Shown: positions 7,023 to 13,768 of the stretch, in pieces
How the letters are laid out: every line of letters starts with the position of its first letter
How positions within the stretch are numbered: position 1 is the stretch's first letter
From: Prevotellaceae bacterium
Lineage (GTDB): Bacteria; Bacteroidota; Bacteroidia; Bacteroidales; UBA932
Assembly (NCBI GenBank): GCA_031284065.1
Contig: JAITAP010000041.1
Coordinates: forward strand, 1 to 19,887
Reading direction: 5' to 3'
DNA: 19,887 bases
Position numbers and translations under genes: made by a program
The notes under the pieces: generated by a model
Database searches by the model: none
What the model was told of the DNA's origin: nothing
What the model saw: the letters and a program-made list of their open reading frames with translations, nothing else

Positions 7023-7624
7023 TGGCAAAAAAAACACAACCACAGGCACAAGCATACGTGGACGCAAAGGGATATACTCCTTTGCTCAAGAAAAAATACA
7101 GGGAGGAGATTGTGCCCGCCCTCGTAAAAGAGTTTGGCTACAAAAATGTCATGCAAGCGCCAAGACTCGATAAAATTGTTGTTAACCAGGGAGTTGGCAT
7201 GGCAACCGCCGATAAAAAGCTGGTAGAGGTTGCGCAGAACGAGCTCACCTCCATCACGGGACAGAAAGCGCTGATTACCAAAGCGTCAAAGGATATATCC
7301 AACTTTAAGCTCCGTAAGGGTATGCCGATAGGCGTAAAGGTAACCTTGCGCAACAACCGAATGTACGAGTTTCTGGAGCGCCTGATTTGCATCTCTCTAC
7401 CCCGTATTCGCGACTTTAGCGGTATCAGCGACAAGCTGGACGGACGCGGAAACTACAACTTGGGCGTGAAAGAGCAAATTATTTTTCCGGAAATAGATAT
7501 TGAAAAGGTAACTAAAATCATGGGTTTAGAAATGACCTTTGTTACCTCCACCGAAAAGGACGAAGAAGCATACGCCTTGCTTCGCCACTTTGGGCTTCCA
7601 TTTAAAAACGCAAAAAAACAGTAA
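7022..7624 (+). CDS. rplE: 50S ribosomal protein L5 (uL5)
   Basis: L5 binds 5S rRNA in the central protuberance and contacts P-site tRNA. The 200-residue product has a short Gln/Lys-rich N-terminal extension of about 15 residues, then the family start YTPLLKKKYREEIVPALVKE. The core follows with PRLDKIVVNQGVG, KASKDISNFKLRKGMPIGVK, and FLERLICISLPRIRDFSGIS. The C-terminus contains the YNLGVKEQIIFPEIDIEKV strand. It is about 20 residues longer than E. coli L5. It shares one base with rplX and ends seven bases before rpsN. Confidence 0.96.
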   Translation: MAKKTQPQAQAYVDAKGYTPLLKKKYREEIVPALVKEFGYKNVMQAPRLDKIVVNQGVGMATADKKLVEVAQNELTSITGQKALITKASKDISNFKLRKGMPIGVKVTLRNNRMYEFLERLICISLPRIRDFSGISDKLDGRGNYNLGVKEQIIFPEIDIEKVTKIMGLEMTFVTSTEKDEEAYALLRHFGLPFKNAKKQ

Positions 7625-7631
7625 TAGCACA

Positions 7632-7901
7632 ATGGCAAAAGAATGTATGAAAGCGCGTGAAGTAAAGCGCGCCAAGTTGGTGGCAAAGTACGCCCAGAAG
7701 CGCAAGGCGCTCAAGGAAGCCGGCGACTACGCCGCGCTGGCAAAGCTGCCCAAAAACTCAAGCCCGGTGCGCCTCCACAACCGCTGTTCGCTTACCGGAC
7801 GTCCCAAAGGCTACATTCGGCAGTTTGGGATTAGCCGTATCACCTTCAGGGAAATGGCAAGCCAAGGCTTAATCCCCGGCGTGAAAAAGGCGAGCTGGTA
7901 G
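7632..7901 (+). CDS. rpsN: 30S ribosomal protein S14 (uS14), zinc-free type
   Basis: S14 helps to assemble the small-subunit head. The frame is open upstream to 7539 but overlaps rplE; the family start is ATG 7632 (MAKECMKAREVKRAKLVAKY), giving 89 residues. The C-terminal half has the conserved CSLTGRPKGYIRQFGISRIT and ends GLIPGVKKASW. The CXXC pairs of the zinc-binding 61-residue form are absent, so this is the long zinc-independent version. In related clusters rpsH comes next. Here a 181-residue membrane protein gene intervenes. Confidence 0.96.
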   Translation: MAKECMKAREVKRAKLVAKYAQKRKALKEAGDYAALAKLPKNSSPVRLHNRCSLTGRPKGYIRQFGISRITFREMASQGLIPGVKKASW

Positions 7902-7947
7902 GAAAAAGATAAAGTGACAGAAGTTTTATAATTAAGAATATTGCCTT

Positions 7948-8493
7948 ATGGATGATACTATGGAAAATATTATAACAATAATTTTTATTGTTATATTTGT
8001 GGCTTTAGTGGTTTACATTGTTGTAAGCAGCATAAGAGCGCAAAGGTCTCGTTTGCCAAAAGTTGAAACGGGGCATATCGTAGAAAAAAACTTAATTCAG
8101 AGCAACCCTGTTGCCATAGATAAAATACTTTTGAGTGGCAAAAAGTTTGTTGTTAAGGGTAAAAAGTATAACGCTTCCGACTACATTCTGTTACGCGCGG
8201 ACGGCTCCTCAATGAAGCGGCGAGGTATCAACAACGGAGATATAATTTACGCCAAAAAGTTTGACGAGTCGTTTGGAAAAGACCGTATTCAACCCGATGA
8301 CATCTTGCTGATTTACCTAAACGATGAGCGGTACAAAGGGTACAAGGTAAGGGTGCTCAGAAAGCGTAATCCGAATGATGAGAACGACATGGAAACCTAC
8401 TACTACGATAGCGACGGAAATGAGCGCACATCCTCAAAGAATCACAGGCTGGACCTTGTGCAGGGAGTAGTAAAGTATAAGTATAGCGAATAA
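7948..8493 (+). CDS. membrane-anchored protein with LexA/S24-like peptidase signature
   Basis: The 181-residue product has one N-terminal membrane helix at about residues 8-27 (ITIIFIVIFVALVVYIVVSS), a short basic linker, and a soluble domain. Residues 83-104 include RADGSSMKRRGINNGDIIYA, which resembles the catalytic serine motif of S24/LexA and S26 peptidases; Ser88 next to Met89 would be the nucleophile. A later strand, YKGYKVRVLRK (129-139), sits where these enzymes carry the general-base lysine, making Lys133 the candidate. Activity is not shown: this could be a processing peptidase, a self-cleaving regulator or a fold relative. ATG 7960 is an alternative start. The gene interrupts the usual rpsN-rpsH pair. 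Confidence 0.75.
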   Translation: MDDTMENIITIIFIVIFVALVVYIVVSSIRAQRSRLPKVETGHIVEKNLIQSNPVAIDKILLSGKKFVVKGKKYNASDYILLRADGSSMKRRGINNGDIIYAKKFDESFGKDRIQPDDILLIYLNDERYKGYKVRVLRKRNPNDENDMETYYYDSDGNERTSSKNHRLDLVQGVVKYKYSE

Positions 8494-8516
8494 TTTTAGC
8501 AGTAATCAAAAACAAT

Positions 8517-8549
8517 TAAATTTGGATATCGGGCGCCTTGCGTGGGCGC
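8517..8549 (+). promoter_or_regulatory. candidate promoter and GC-rich leader hairpin before rpsH
   Basis: TAAATTTG at 8517-8524 matches the Bacteroidota -7 consensus TAnnTTTG. The -33 region shows only TTTT, not TTG, so this promoter half is weak. Transcription would begin near 8530. Right there, 8533-8537 (GCGCC) pairs with 8545-8549 (GGCGC) around a seven-base loop, a GC-rich hairpin within an otherwise A/T-rich spacer. It ends 20 bases before the rpsH ATG. It could restart transcription after the insert or control S8 synthesis; both are inferred. Confidence 0.4.
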
Positions 8550-8569
8550 TGGACTTAAAACCAACAACA

Positions 8570-8968
8570 ATGACTGATCCAATAGCAGATTTTTTAACAA
8601 GAATTCGTAACGCCATCAAGGCGGGACACAAAATTGTGGAGATACCGGCCTCCAACACAAAAAAAGAAATTACCCGTATTCTTCACGAAAAGGGCTACAT
8701 CCTTAGCTATAAGTTTATAGAAGATGGCGCGTTGGCCGGAAGCATCAAGATTGCGCTCAAGTACCATCCCGAGAGCAAGCGTTCCGCCATAAAGGGGCTA
8801 AAGCGCATTAGCACGCCGGGCTTGCGCCGCTACGCCGGAGTGCGCACCATGCCTGCCGTGCTGAACGGCTTGGGCGTCGCCATCATCTCCACCTCCAAAG
8901 GGCTGATGACAGACAAGGAAGCACGCCTGCAAAACATTGGCGGCGAAGTTCTTTGCTACGTATATTGA
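8570..8968 (+). CDS. rpsH: 30S ribosomal protein S8 (uS8)
   Basis: S8 binds the central domain of 16S rRNA, and in E. coli it represses the spc operon. A longer reading from 8522 is possible with a TTG start, but the family start is ATG 8570 (MTDPIADFLTRIRNAIKAGH), giving 132 residues. The C-terminal half has RISTPGLRRYAGV, LNGLGVAIISTSKGLMTDKE and the closing GGEVLCYVY, with the STSKG turn that contacts rRNA. It is flanked on both sides by non-ribosomal inserts, an isolation that is unusual for this gene. Confidence 0.96.
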   Translation: MTDPIADFLTRIRNAIKAGHKIVEIPASNTKKEITRILHEKGYILSYKFIEDGALAGSIKIALKYHPESKRSAIKGLKRISTPGLRRYAGVRTMPAVLNGLGVAIISTSKGLMTDKEARLQNIGGEVLCYVY

Positions 8969-9016
8969 ATATATAGTCAGATTAGCAAGATGTAAAAATG
9001 CCAACATTTTGCAATC

Positions 9017-9051
9017 AATTAATTAAATATTAGACCAACATTTAATTAATT
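9017..9051 (+). repeat. 12-base perfect A/T inverted repeat after rpsH
   Basis: Bases 9017-9028 (AATTAATTAAAT) and 9040-9051 are perfect reverse complements around an 11-base loop. A nine-base direct repeat, CCAACATTT, also occurs at 9001-9009 and 9035-9043. The arms contain only A and T and there is no terminal T-run, so an intrinsic terminator is doubtful. A protein-binding palindrome upstream of the broken lipoprotein gene, or the scar of an insertion, are alternatives. Confidence 0.5.
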
Positions 9052-9066
9052 TAACAAATAAGCATT

Positions 9067-9354
9067 ATGAAAGAATGCACAAAAAAGTTTAAAATTGCAT
9101 TGTTTGCAGTTCTTTTTGTAGGAGTTGGATTTACTTCTTGCAATAAAGAAGACGAAATTGAAGAAATTGTGGAATTTTAACTTTTTTCTTCATCTGAGGT
9201 CGTATCGGACGAAGGTGTTGAGGTGCTACCCTTTTTTGAATTAGCAAAAGGAGATACCATTGCAAAAGGAATTTATAGAGAAAAACCTTTGTTTCCAGAT
9301 GATGTACAAATCTTTCTTTCGTCTAAAGAAACAGCAGTACAAGTAATATTGTAG
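9067..9354 (+). pseudogene. small lipoprotein gene interrupted by an in-frame TAA
   Basis: ATG 9067 opens a frame with a lipoprotein signal sequence: charged start MKECTKKFKI, hydrophobic core ALFAVLFVGVGF, and a lipobox ending in Cys25 (FTSC). It continues with an acidic stretch and stops at TAA 9178-9180, after 37 codons. Without any frame change, 57 further sense codons follow, to TAG 9352-9354, reading for example VEVLPFFELAKGDTIAKGIY, which looks like real protein. A single-base change making TAA into AAA, CAA or GAA would restore a product of 95 residues. The two parts therefore probably formed one gene. The family is not recognised. Confidence 0.55.
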
Positions 9355-9400
9355 GGTTGTAGGTTGTGTTTTGATTAGCATGTGGACAGAAAAAGAGGCA

Positions 9401-10027
9401 ATGAAAAAAATAGTTTTTACCATCGTAGTGATTAGTGTTACTCTCACTACTACGGCACAAGTGAGATTTGGGGTTAAAGGAGGGTTGAATTTGTCAAATC
9501 TTTCAAAAGTTAAGATGGAAATAGGTAGAGTTGAATTTCCCACTCCTGGAAAAAATGAAATAATTGCAGGACTCCTTTTAGGAGGCTATGTTAATTATGG
9601 TTTTACTGATTTGCTTGCCATGCAAGTTGAATTAATGTTTTCTATGCAAGGCGCAACATTTAATATTAGCTCCAATCGGGAAACAGTACGGTTGAATTAT
9701 ATTAATATTCCCATGCTGATAGATGTTAAACCTGTTAAACCTATTCCGATTAGTTTGTTGGTGGGACCACAGTTTGGCTTTTGCGTAGGTAAATTTTCGG
9801 ATGGAAAAAAGATGAAAGAGGAACAAGCGGTCGCACATAGAGATTTTGATTTTTCTGTTGCTCTTGGCGTACAATATACTTTCATTGAGCACTTAGCATT
9901 AGGGGTTCGCTATAATATTGGGATAACGCCGAGCAGGGATGTTTCATTTGCATACGAAGAAAAGGGTGATAGAGCAATAGGAGCAAGGAATAATGTTTTG
10001 CAGCTAAGCGTTGGGTGGACATTTTGA
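9401..10027 (+). CDS. PorT-like outer-membrane beta-barrel protein
   Basis: The 208-residue product starts with a signal peptide (MKKIVFTIVVISVTLTTTAQ) and goes straight into GVKGGLNLSNL (residues 24-34), the typical opening of the PorT-type outer-membrane barrel family of Bacteroidota. Further marks are YINIPMLI (100-107), GPQFGF (122-127), YTFIEHLALGVRYNIGI (159-175) and a C-terminal strand ending in phenylalanine (LQLSVGWTF). The frame is open upstream to 9371, but 9401 is preferred because the signal peptide begins there and AGAGG lies just upstream. Base composition is clearly more A/T-rich than the ribosomal genes. It separates rpsH from rplF. The specific role is unknown. Confidence 0.85.
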   Translation: MKKIVFTIVVISVTLTTTAQVRFGVKGGLNLSNLSKVKMEIGRVEFPTPGKNEIIAGLLLGGYVNYGFTDLLAMQVELMFSMQGATFNISSNRETVRLNYINIPMLIDVKPVKPIPISLLVGPQFGFCVGKFSDGKKMKEEQAVAHRDFDFSVALGVQYTFIEHLALGVRYNIGITPSRDVSFAYEEKGDRAIGARNNVLQLSVGWTF

Positions 10028-10057
10028 TAGAATGTATGTTATTTATCGGTAGAAAAG

Positions 10058-10086
10058 TTGTTTGTCAATTTTTTGTTGTAATTTTG
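10058..10086 (+). promoter_or_regulatory. candidate Bacteroidota-type promoter before rplF
   Basis: TTG at 10058-10060 and TAATTTTG at 10079-10086 match the Bacteroidota -33 and -7 elements (TTG, TAnnTTTG), separated by 18 bases, near the usual 19-21. Transcription would start near 10092, leaving a leader of about 49 bases before the rplF ATG. The -33 overlaps a weak A/T hairpin (10053-10060 with 10066-10073), which might also slow transcripts leaving the barrel gene. It is the best promoter candidate in the window. Confidence 0.5.
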
Positions 10087-10140
10087 GAGCCAATTTTATC
10101 GCTCTGAATTTGAATTTAAGTATATAAAAAATAAAATTTC

Positions 10141-10701
10141 ATGTCACGAATAGGAAAATTACCTGTAAACCTGCCACAAGGCGTAACCGTAACGGTTGGC
10201 GCAGACAATGTGGTTGTGGTGAAAGGTCCTCTTGGCGAGCTGAAGCAGGCGGTGGATAAGGATATTTCCGTAGCCGTAGAGGATGGTCAAGTAAAAGTAG
10301 CGCGCCCCACCGACCAGCCGCGCCATCGCTCAATGCACGGGCTATACCGTGCGCTTATCAACAACATGGTGGTGGGCGTATCTACGGGGTACACCATTGT
10401 GCAGGAGCTCGTGGGAGTAGGGTACAGGGTTGAGGTGAAAGGTCAAATCGTTGAGTTCAACCTTGGCTTTTCGCACGAAATACACCTGATGCTGCCCAAG
10501 GAAGTCAAAGCGGAGGCGGTGGCGGTAAAAAAGGGAGAAAACCCCCGCCTCACGCTCAAGTCCAGCGACAAGCAGCTGATAGGGCACGTTGCGGCAAAAA
10601 TACGCTCGCTGCGCAAGCCCGAGCCGTATAAGGGTAAAGGTATTAAGTTTGCAGGCGAAGTAATTCGCCGGAAGGCCGGCAAATCAGCGGCTTCTAAATA
10701 A
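10141..10701 (+). CDS. rplF: 50S ribosomal protein L6 (uL6)
   Basis: L6 lies near the GTPase-associated centre of the large subunit. The 186-residue product begins MSRIGKLPVNLPQGVTVTVG, includes MHGLYRALINNMVVGVSTGY, and has the second L6 domain with GYRVEVKGQIVEFNLGFSHE. It ends with the diagnostic EPYKGKGIKFAGEVIRRKAG followed by a short tail. Length is about nine residues over E. coli L6. It is the first gene after the third insert and is preceded by a candidate promoter. It lies 18 bases before rplR. Confidence 0.97.
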   Translation: MSRIGKLPVNLPQGVTVTVGADNVVVVKGPLGELKQAVDKDISVAVEDGQVKVARPTDQPRHRSMHGLYRALINNMVVGVSTGYTIVQELVGVGYRVEVKGQIVEFNLGFSHEIHLMLPKEVKAEAVAVKKGENPRLTLKSSDKQLIGHVAAKIRSLRKPEPYKGKGIKFAGEVIRRKAGKSAASK

Positions 10702-10719
10702 GCAGGAGGTAAAAAAGAA

Positions 10720-11094
10720 ATGGCACAATCAAAAACAGAAAGAAGACAGCGCATCAAGTACCGGATTCGGAAAATTGTTCACGGCACGGCGGAGCGTCCG
10801 CGCATGTCGGTGTACCGCAGCAACGACCAAATTTACGTTCAGCTCATCGACGATACGGCGTTCAACGGTCAGGGAGCCACGTTGCTGGCGGCAAGCTCCA
10901 TTGAAAAAGCCGTGCTTGAGCAGGTGAAAGGAAAAACCAGACAGGACGCCGCCAAGGTGGTGGGTAAAATTGCCGCCGAGCGTTCGCTGGAAAAAGGAAT
11001 AAAAGAGGTGGTATTTGACCGCAACGGTTTTTTGTATCACGGAAGAGTAAAATGTGTAGCCGAAGCCGCTCGCGAGGGCGGACTTAAATTCTAA
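10720..11094 (+). CDS. rplR: 50S ribosomal protein L18 (uL18)
   Basis: L18 binds 5S rRNA and brings it into the large subunit. The 124-residue product has the basic N-terminus QRIKYRIRKIVHGTAERPRM, then SVYRSNDQIYVQLIDD, and the helix and strand KTRQDAAKVVGKIAAERSLE and FDRNGFLYHGRVKCVAEAAR, ending in GGLKF. Length is normal for the phylum. A strong AGGAGG at 10704-10709 sits ten bases before the ATG, one of the few such sites in the cluster. Eight bases separate it from rpsE. Confidence 0.96.
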   Translation: MAQSKTERRQRIKYRIRKIVHGTAERPRMSVYRSNDQIYVQLIDDTAFNGQGATLLAASSIEKAVLEQVKGKTRQDAAKVVGKIAAERSLEKGIKEVVFDRNGFLYHGRVKCVAEAAREGGLKF

Positions 11095-11102
11095 AATATC
11101 GT

Positions 11103-11624
11103 ATGGCAGAAAATTCAAACATAAGAAAAGTAAAAACAACCGACCTTGCGCTTGTCGACAAGCTGGTGGCTGTGGAGCGCGTAACCAAGGTAACCAAAGG
11201 CGGACGCCACTTTAGCTTTGCCGCTATTGTAGTGGTGGGCAACGAAAACGGCGTAGTGGGCTACGGGCTTGGTAAGGCAAACGAGGTTTCGATAGCCGTG
11301 AGCAAAGGGATTGAGGACGCCAAGAAAAATTTGGTAAAAGTTCCGGTACACAAGGGCACCATTCCCCACGAGCAGGTGGCAAAGTTTGGCGGCGCGCGGG
11401 TGTACATGCGCCCTGCCGCGCCCGGTACAGGCGTGAAAGCCGGCGGCGCTATGCGCGCAGTATTTGAGAGCGTGGGCATCCACGACGTGCTGGCAAAGTC
11501 AAAAGGGTCGTCCAACCCGCACAATCTGGTTAAGGCTACGGTAAACGCCTTGCTGGAGCTGCGCGACGCCTACACGGTGGCCAACCTGCGCGGAGTATCG
11601 GTAAGCAAAGTATTTAACGGATAA
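11103..11624 (+). CDS. rpsE: 30S ribosomal protein S5 (uS5)
   Basis: S5 lies at the mRNA entry channel and affects decoding fidelity. The 173-residue product has the double-stranded-RNA-binding-like N-terminal domain with RVTKVTKGGRHFSFAAIVVV and GNENGVVGYGLGKANEVSIA, then the second domain with VPVHKGTIPHEQVAKFGGAR and RPAAPGTGVKAGGAMRAVFE. The C-terminus, LRGVSVSKVFNG, is typical. Length is normal. Confidence 0.97.
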   Translation: MAENSNIRKVKTTDLALVDKLVAVERVTKVTKGGRHFSFAAIVVVGNENGVVGYGLGKANEVSIAVSKGIEDAKKNLVKVPVHKGTIPHEQVAKFGGARVYMRPAAPGTGVKAGGAMRAVFESVGIHDVLAKSKGSSNPHNLVKATVNALLELRDAYTVANLRGVSVSKVFNG

Positions 11625-11642
11625 AACAACGGAGGGAAAACA

Positions 11643-11840
11643 ATGGCAATACTGAAAATTACGCAGGTGCGCAGCCAAATCGGTAGCACCGACAAGCAAA
11701 AAGCCACGCTCAAGAGCCTGAAGTTGGGCAAAATAAACCGCAGCACCGAGCGCGAGGAAAACCCCATGCTGAGGGGAATGATAAAGGCTGTGAGCCATCT
11801 GGTGAAAGTGGAGGAAGTAAAAAAAGTAGAGGAAGTTTGA
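11643..11840 (+). CDS. rpmD: 50S ribosomal protein L30 (uL30)
   Basis: L30 is a small surface protein of the large subunit. The 65-residue product has the family pattern: MAILKITQVRSQIGSTDKQK, SLKLGKINRSTEREENPMLR, then GMIKAVSHLVKVEEV. The final EEVKKVEEV is a short acidic/basic repeat that adds a few residues to the common length of about 58-60. GGAGGG at 11631-11636 lies six bases before the ATG and is a good Shine-Dalgarno sequence. A 66-base A/T-rich spacer follows before rplO. Confidence 0.93.
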   Translation: MAILKITQVRSQIGSTDKQKATLKSLKLGKINRSTEREENPMLRGMIKAVSHLVKVEEVKKVEEV

Positions 11841-11906
11841 GATTTCGGGTTTCAAACGGCAAAAGATATTTAGAAATATTAGGTTGTTAAGCATCAAATT
11901 ACTACT

Positions 11907-12353
11907 ATGGAATTGCATAATTTGACCCCGGCAGCGGGTTCAACACATAAGAAAAAGCGTATTGGTAGAGGCGAAGGCTCCGGACATGGGGGCACCTCTA
12001 CGCGCGGCCTTAACGGAGCAAAATCACGCTCCGGCTACTCGCGCAAGCTGGGCTTTGAGGGCGGACAAATGCCCTTGCAGCGTCGCCTGCCCAAGTTTGG
12101 CTTCAGGAACCCTTGCCGCGTTGAGTACAAGGCTATCAACATTTATACCCTGCAAGCGCTTGCCGAAAAAACCGGCCTGAACGCCATTGGCGTGGATACG
12201 CTGGTGAGCGCCGGTTTAGCGTCGAAGCACGATTTGATAAAAATATTGGGGCAGGGCGAGCTAAAGGCTGCGCTGGAGGTTACGGCTCACGCTTTCTCAA
12301 AATCGGCGGCGGCTGCCATTGAAGCAAAGGAAGGCAAAGCCATCAAACTTTAA
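11907..12353 (+). CDS. rplO: 50S ribosomal protein L15 (uL15)
   Basis: L15 assembles late into the large subunit. The 148-residue product begins MELHNLTPAAGSTHKKKRIG and has the glycine-rich segment GRGEGSGHGGTSTRGLNGAK, followed by GFEGGQMPLQRRLPKFGF, all diagnostic of L15. The C-terminal domain holds TLVSAGLASKHDLIKILGQG and ends with an Ala/Lys-rich helix. Length is normal. It ends 46 bases before secY, the classical partner in the spc group. Confidence 0.97.
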   Translation: MELHNLTPAAGSTHKKKRIGRGEGSGHGGTSTRGLNGAKSRSGYSRKLGFEGGQMPLQRRLPKFGFRNPCRVEYKAINIYTLQALAEKTGLNAIGVDTLVSAGLASKHDLIKILGQGELKAALEVTAHAFSKSAAAAIEAKEGKAIKL

Positions 12354-12399
12354 AAAAGAACAAAATACATAAACCGCATAGAGCGATATATAGTTTAAA

Positions 12400-13722
12400 A
12401 TGAAAAAGTTTATAGATACGCTAAAGAATATTTTTAAGATAGAAGATCTTAGAAAGCGAATTCTTTACACTTTGGGCTTGATACTTGTTTACAGGTTGGG
12501 TTGCTATGTGGTTATTCCGGGTATTAACCCCATGCAGCTGGCAGCGTTGCAGAGCCAAGCCAGCGAAGGTTTGATAGGATTGCTCAACATGTTTTCGGGG
12601 GGCGCTTTTGGCAACGCCGCAATTTTTGGTCTCGGCGTAATGCCCTACATCTCTGCCTCCATCGTGGTGCAGCTCATGGGTATGATGGTTCCCTACTTCC
12701 AGCGCTTGCAGCGCGAGGGCGAAAGCGGACGCCGCAAGCTAAACCAGATAACGCGCTACCTTACCATTCTTATTCTGTGCTTTCAGGCGCCGGCGTATTT
12801 GACCAACCTGTACTCAAAGTTGCCGCCATCGGCGTTCTTGATACAAGGTTTTTACTTTACCATTTTTGCTACCATCGTGCTCATGGCCGGAACCATGTTC
12901 GTTATGTGGCTTGGCGAGCGTATCACCGACAAGGGTTTGGGCAACGGCGTTTCGATTATCATCATGGTGGGTATTATTGCCGACCTGCCCTTTGCGCTGA
13001 GCACCGAGTTTGGGTCGCGCTTCTCACAGAATACCGGCGGGTTGATAATGTTTGTGGTGGAAATGGTCATCCTGTTTTTGATATTTGTTGCCACCATTGC
13101 TTTGGTGCAGGGCGTGCGCAAAATTCCCGTGCAGTACGCCAAGCGTATAGTCGGTAACAAGCAGTACGGGGGCGTTCGTCAGTACATACCGCTCAAGATA
13201 AACGCCGCAGGCGTGATGCCCATCATTTTTGCGCAGGCGTTTATGTTTTTCCCCATCATTTTTTCACAGTTTGAGGCTACCTCCGGCATTGCGGTGGCGC
13301 TTTCCAACTATACGGGCTTTTGGTACAACCTGATATTTGGCCTGCTGGTGGTTGGCTTTACGTATGCCTACACGGCGATAACGGTCAACCCCACCAACAT
13401 GTCGGAAGATATGAAAAAGAACGGAGGCTTTATTCCGGGCGTTAAGCCGGGCAAAAAAACGGCAGAGTACATTGACAGCGTCATGTCGCGCATTACGCTA
13501 CCCGGCTCCATCTTTTTGGCATTTGTGGCAATCCTGCCGGCTTTTGCCACAGCATTCTTAGACATTAGCAACCAGTTTGCGCGATTTTTTGGGGGGACAT
13601 CGCTGTTGATTCTGGTAGGCGTTATACTTGATACGTTGCAGCAGATAGAGAGCCACCTCCTTTCCCGCCACTACGACGGCCTAATGAAGACCGGACGCTT
13701 GAAAGGCAGGAGCGGAATGTAG
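12400..13722 (+). CDS. secY: protein translocase subunit SecY
   Basis: SecY forms the inner-membrane protein-conducting channel of the Sec system, working with SecE, SecG and SecA. The 440-residue product matches the family length and shows about ten hydrophobic membrane segments. Landmarks are FKIEDLRKRILYTLGLILVY in the first helix, YISASIVVQLMGMMVP (83-98), the loop RLQREGESGRRKLNQITRYL, LGERITDKGLGNGVSIII (171-188) and the cytosolic loop GFIPGVKPGKKTAEYI. Secretion of the lipoproteins and barrel proteins encoded in this window would depend on it. Its place between rplO and map is standard for the phylum. Confidence 0.98.
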   Translation: MKKFIDTLKNIFKIEDLRKRILYTLGLILVYRLGCYVVIPGINPMQLAALQSQASEGLIGLLNMFSGGAFGNAAIFGLGVMPYISASIVVQLMGMMVPYFQRLQREGESGRRKLNQITRYLTILILCFQAPAYLTNLYSKLPPSAFLIQGFYFTIFATIVLMAGTMFVMWLGERITDKGLGNGVSIIIMVGIIADLPFALSTEFGSRFSQNTGGLIMFVVEMVILFLIFVATIALVQGVRKIPVQYAKRIVGNKQYGGVRQYIPLKINAAGVMPIIFAQAFMFFPIIFSQFEATSGIAVALSNYTGFWYNLIFGLLVVGFTYAYTAITVNPTNMSEDMKKNGGFIPGVKPGKKTAEYIDSVMSRITLPGSIFLAFVAILPAFATAFLDISNQFARFFGGTSLLILVGVILDTLQQIESHLLSRHYDGLMKTGRLKGRSGM

Positions 13723-13768
13723 CTCGGCTCGCAGCTGCAAACGAAAATGATGAGCATAAAAACCGCAA

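Noticed and set aside
8522..8569. Longer rpsH starting at TTG 8522
   Set aside because: The extra 16 residues have no counterpart in S8, and the region contains the hairpin; ATG 8570 matches the family start exactly.
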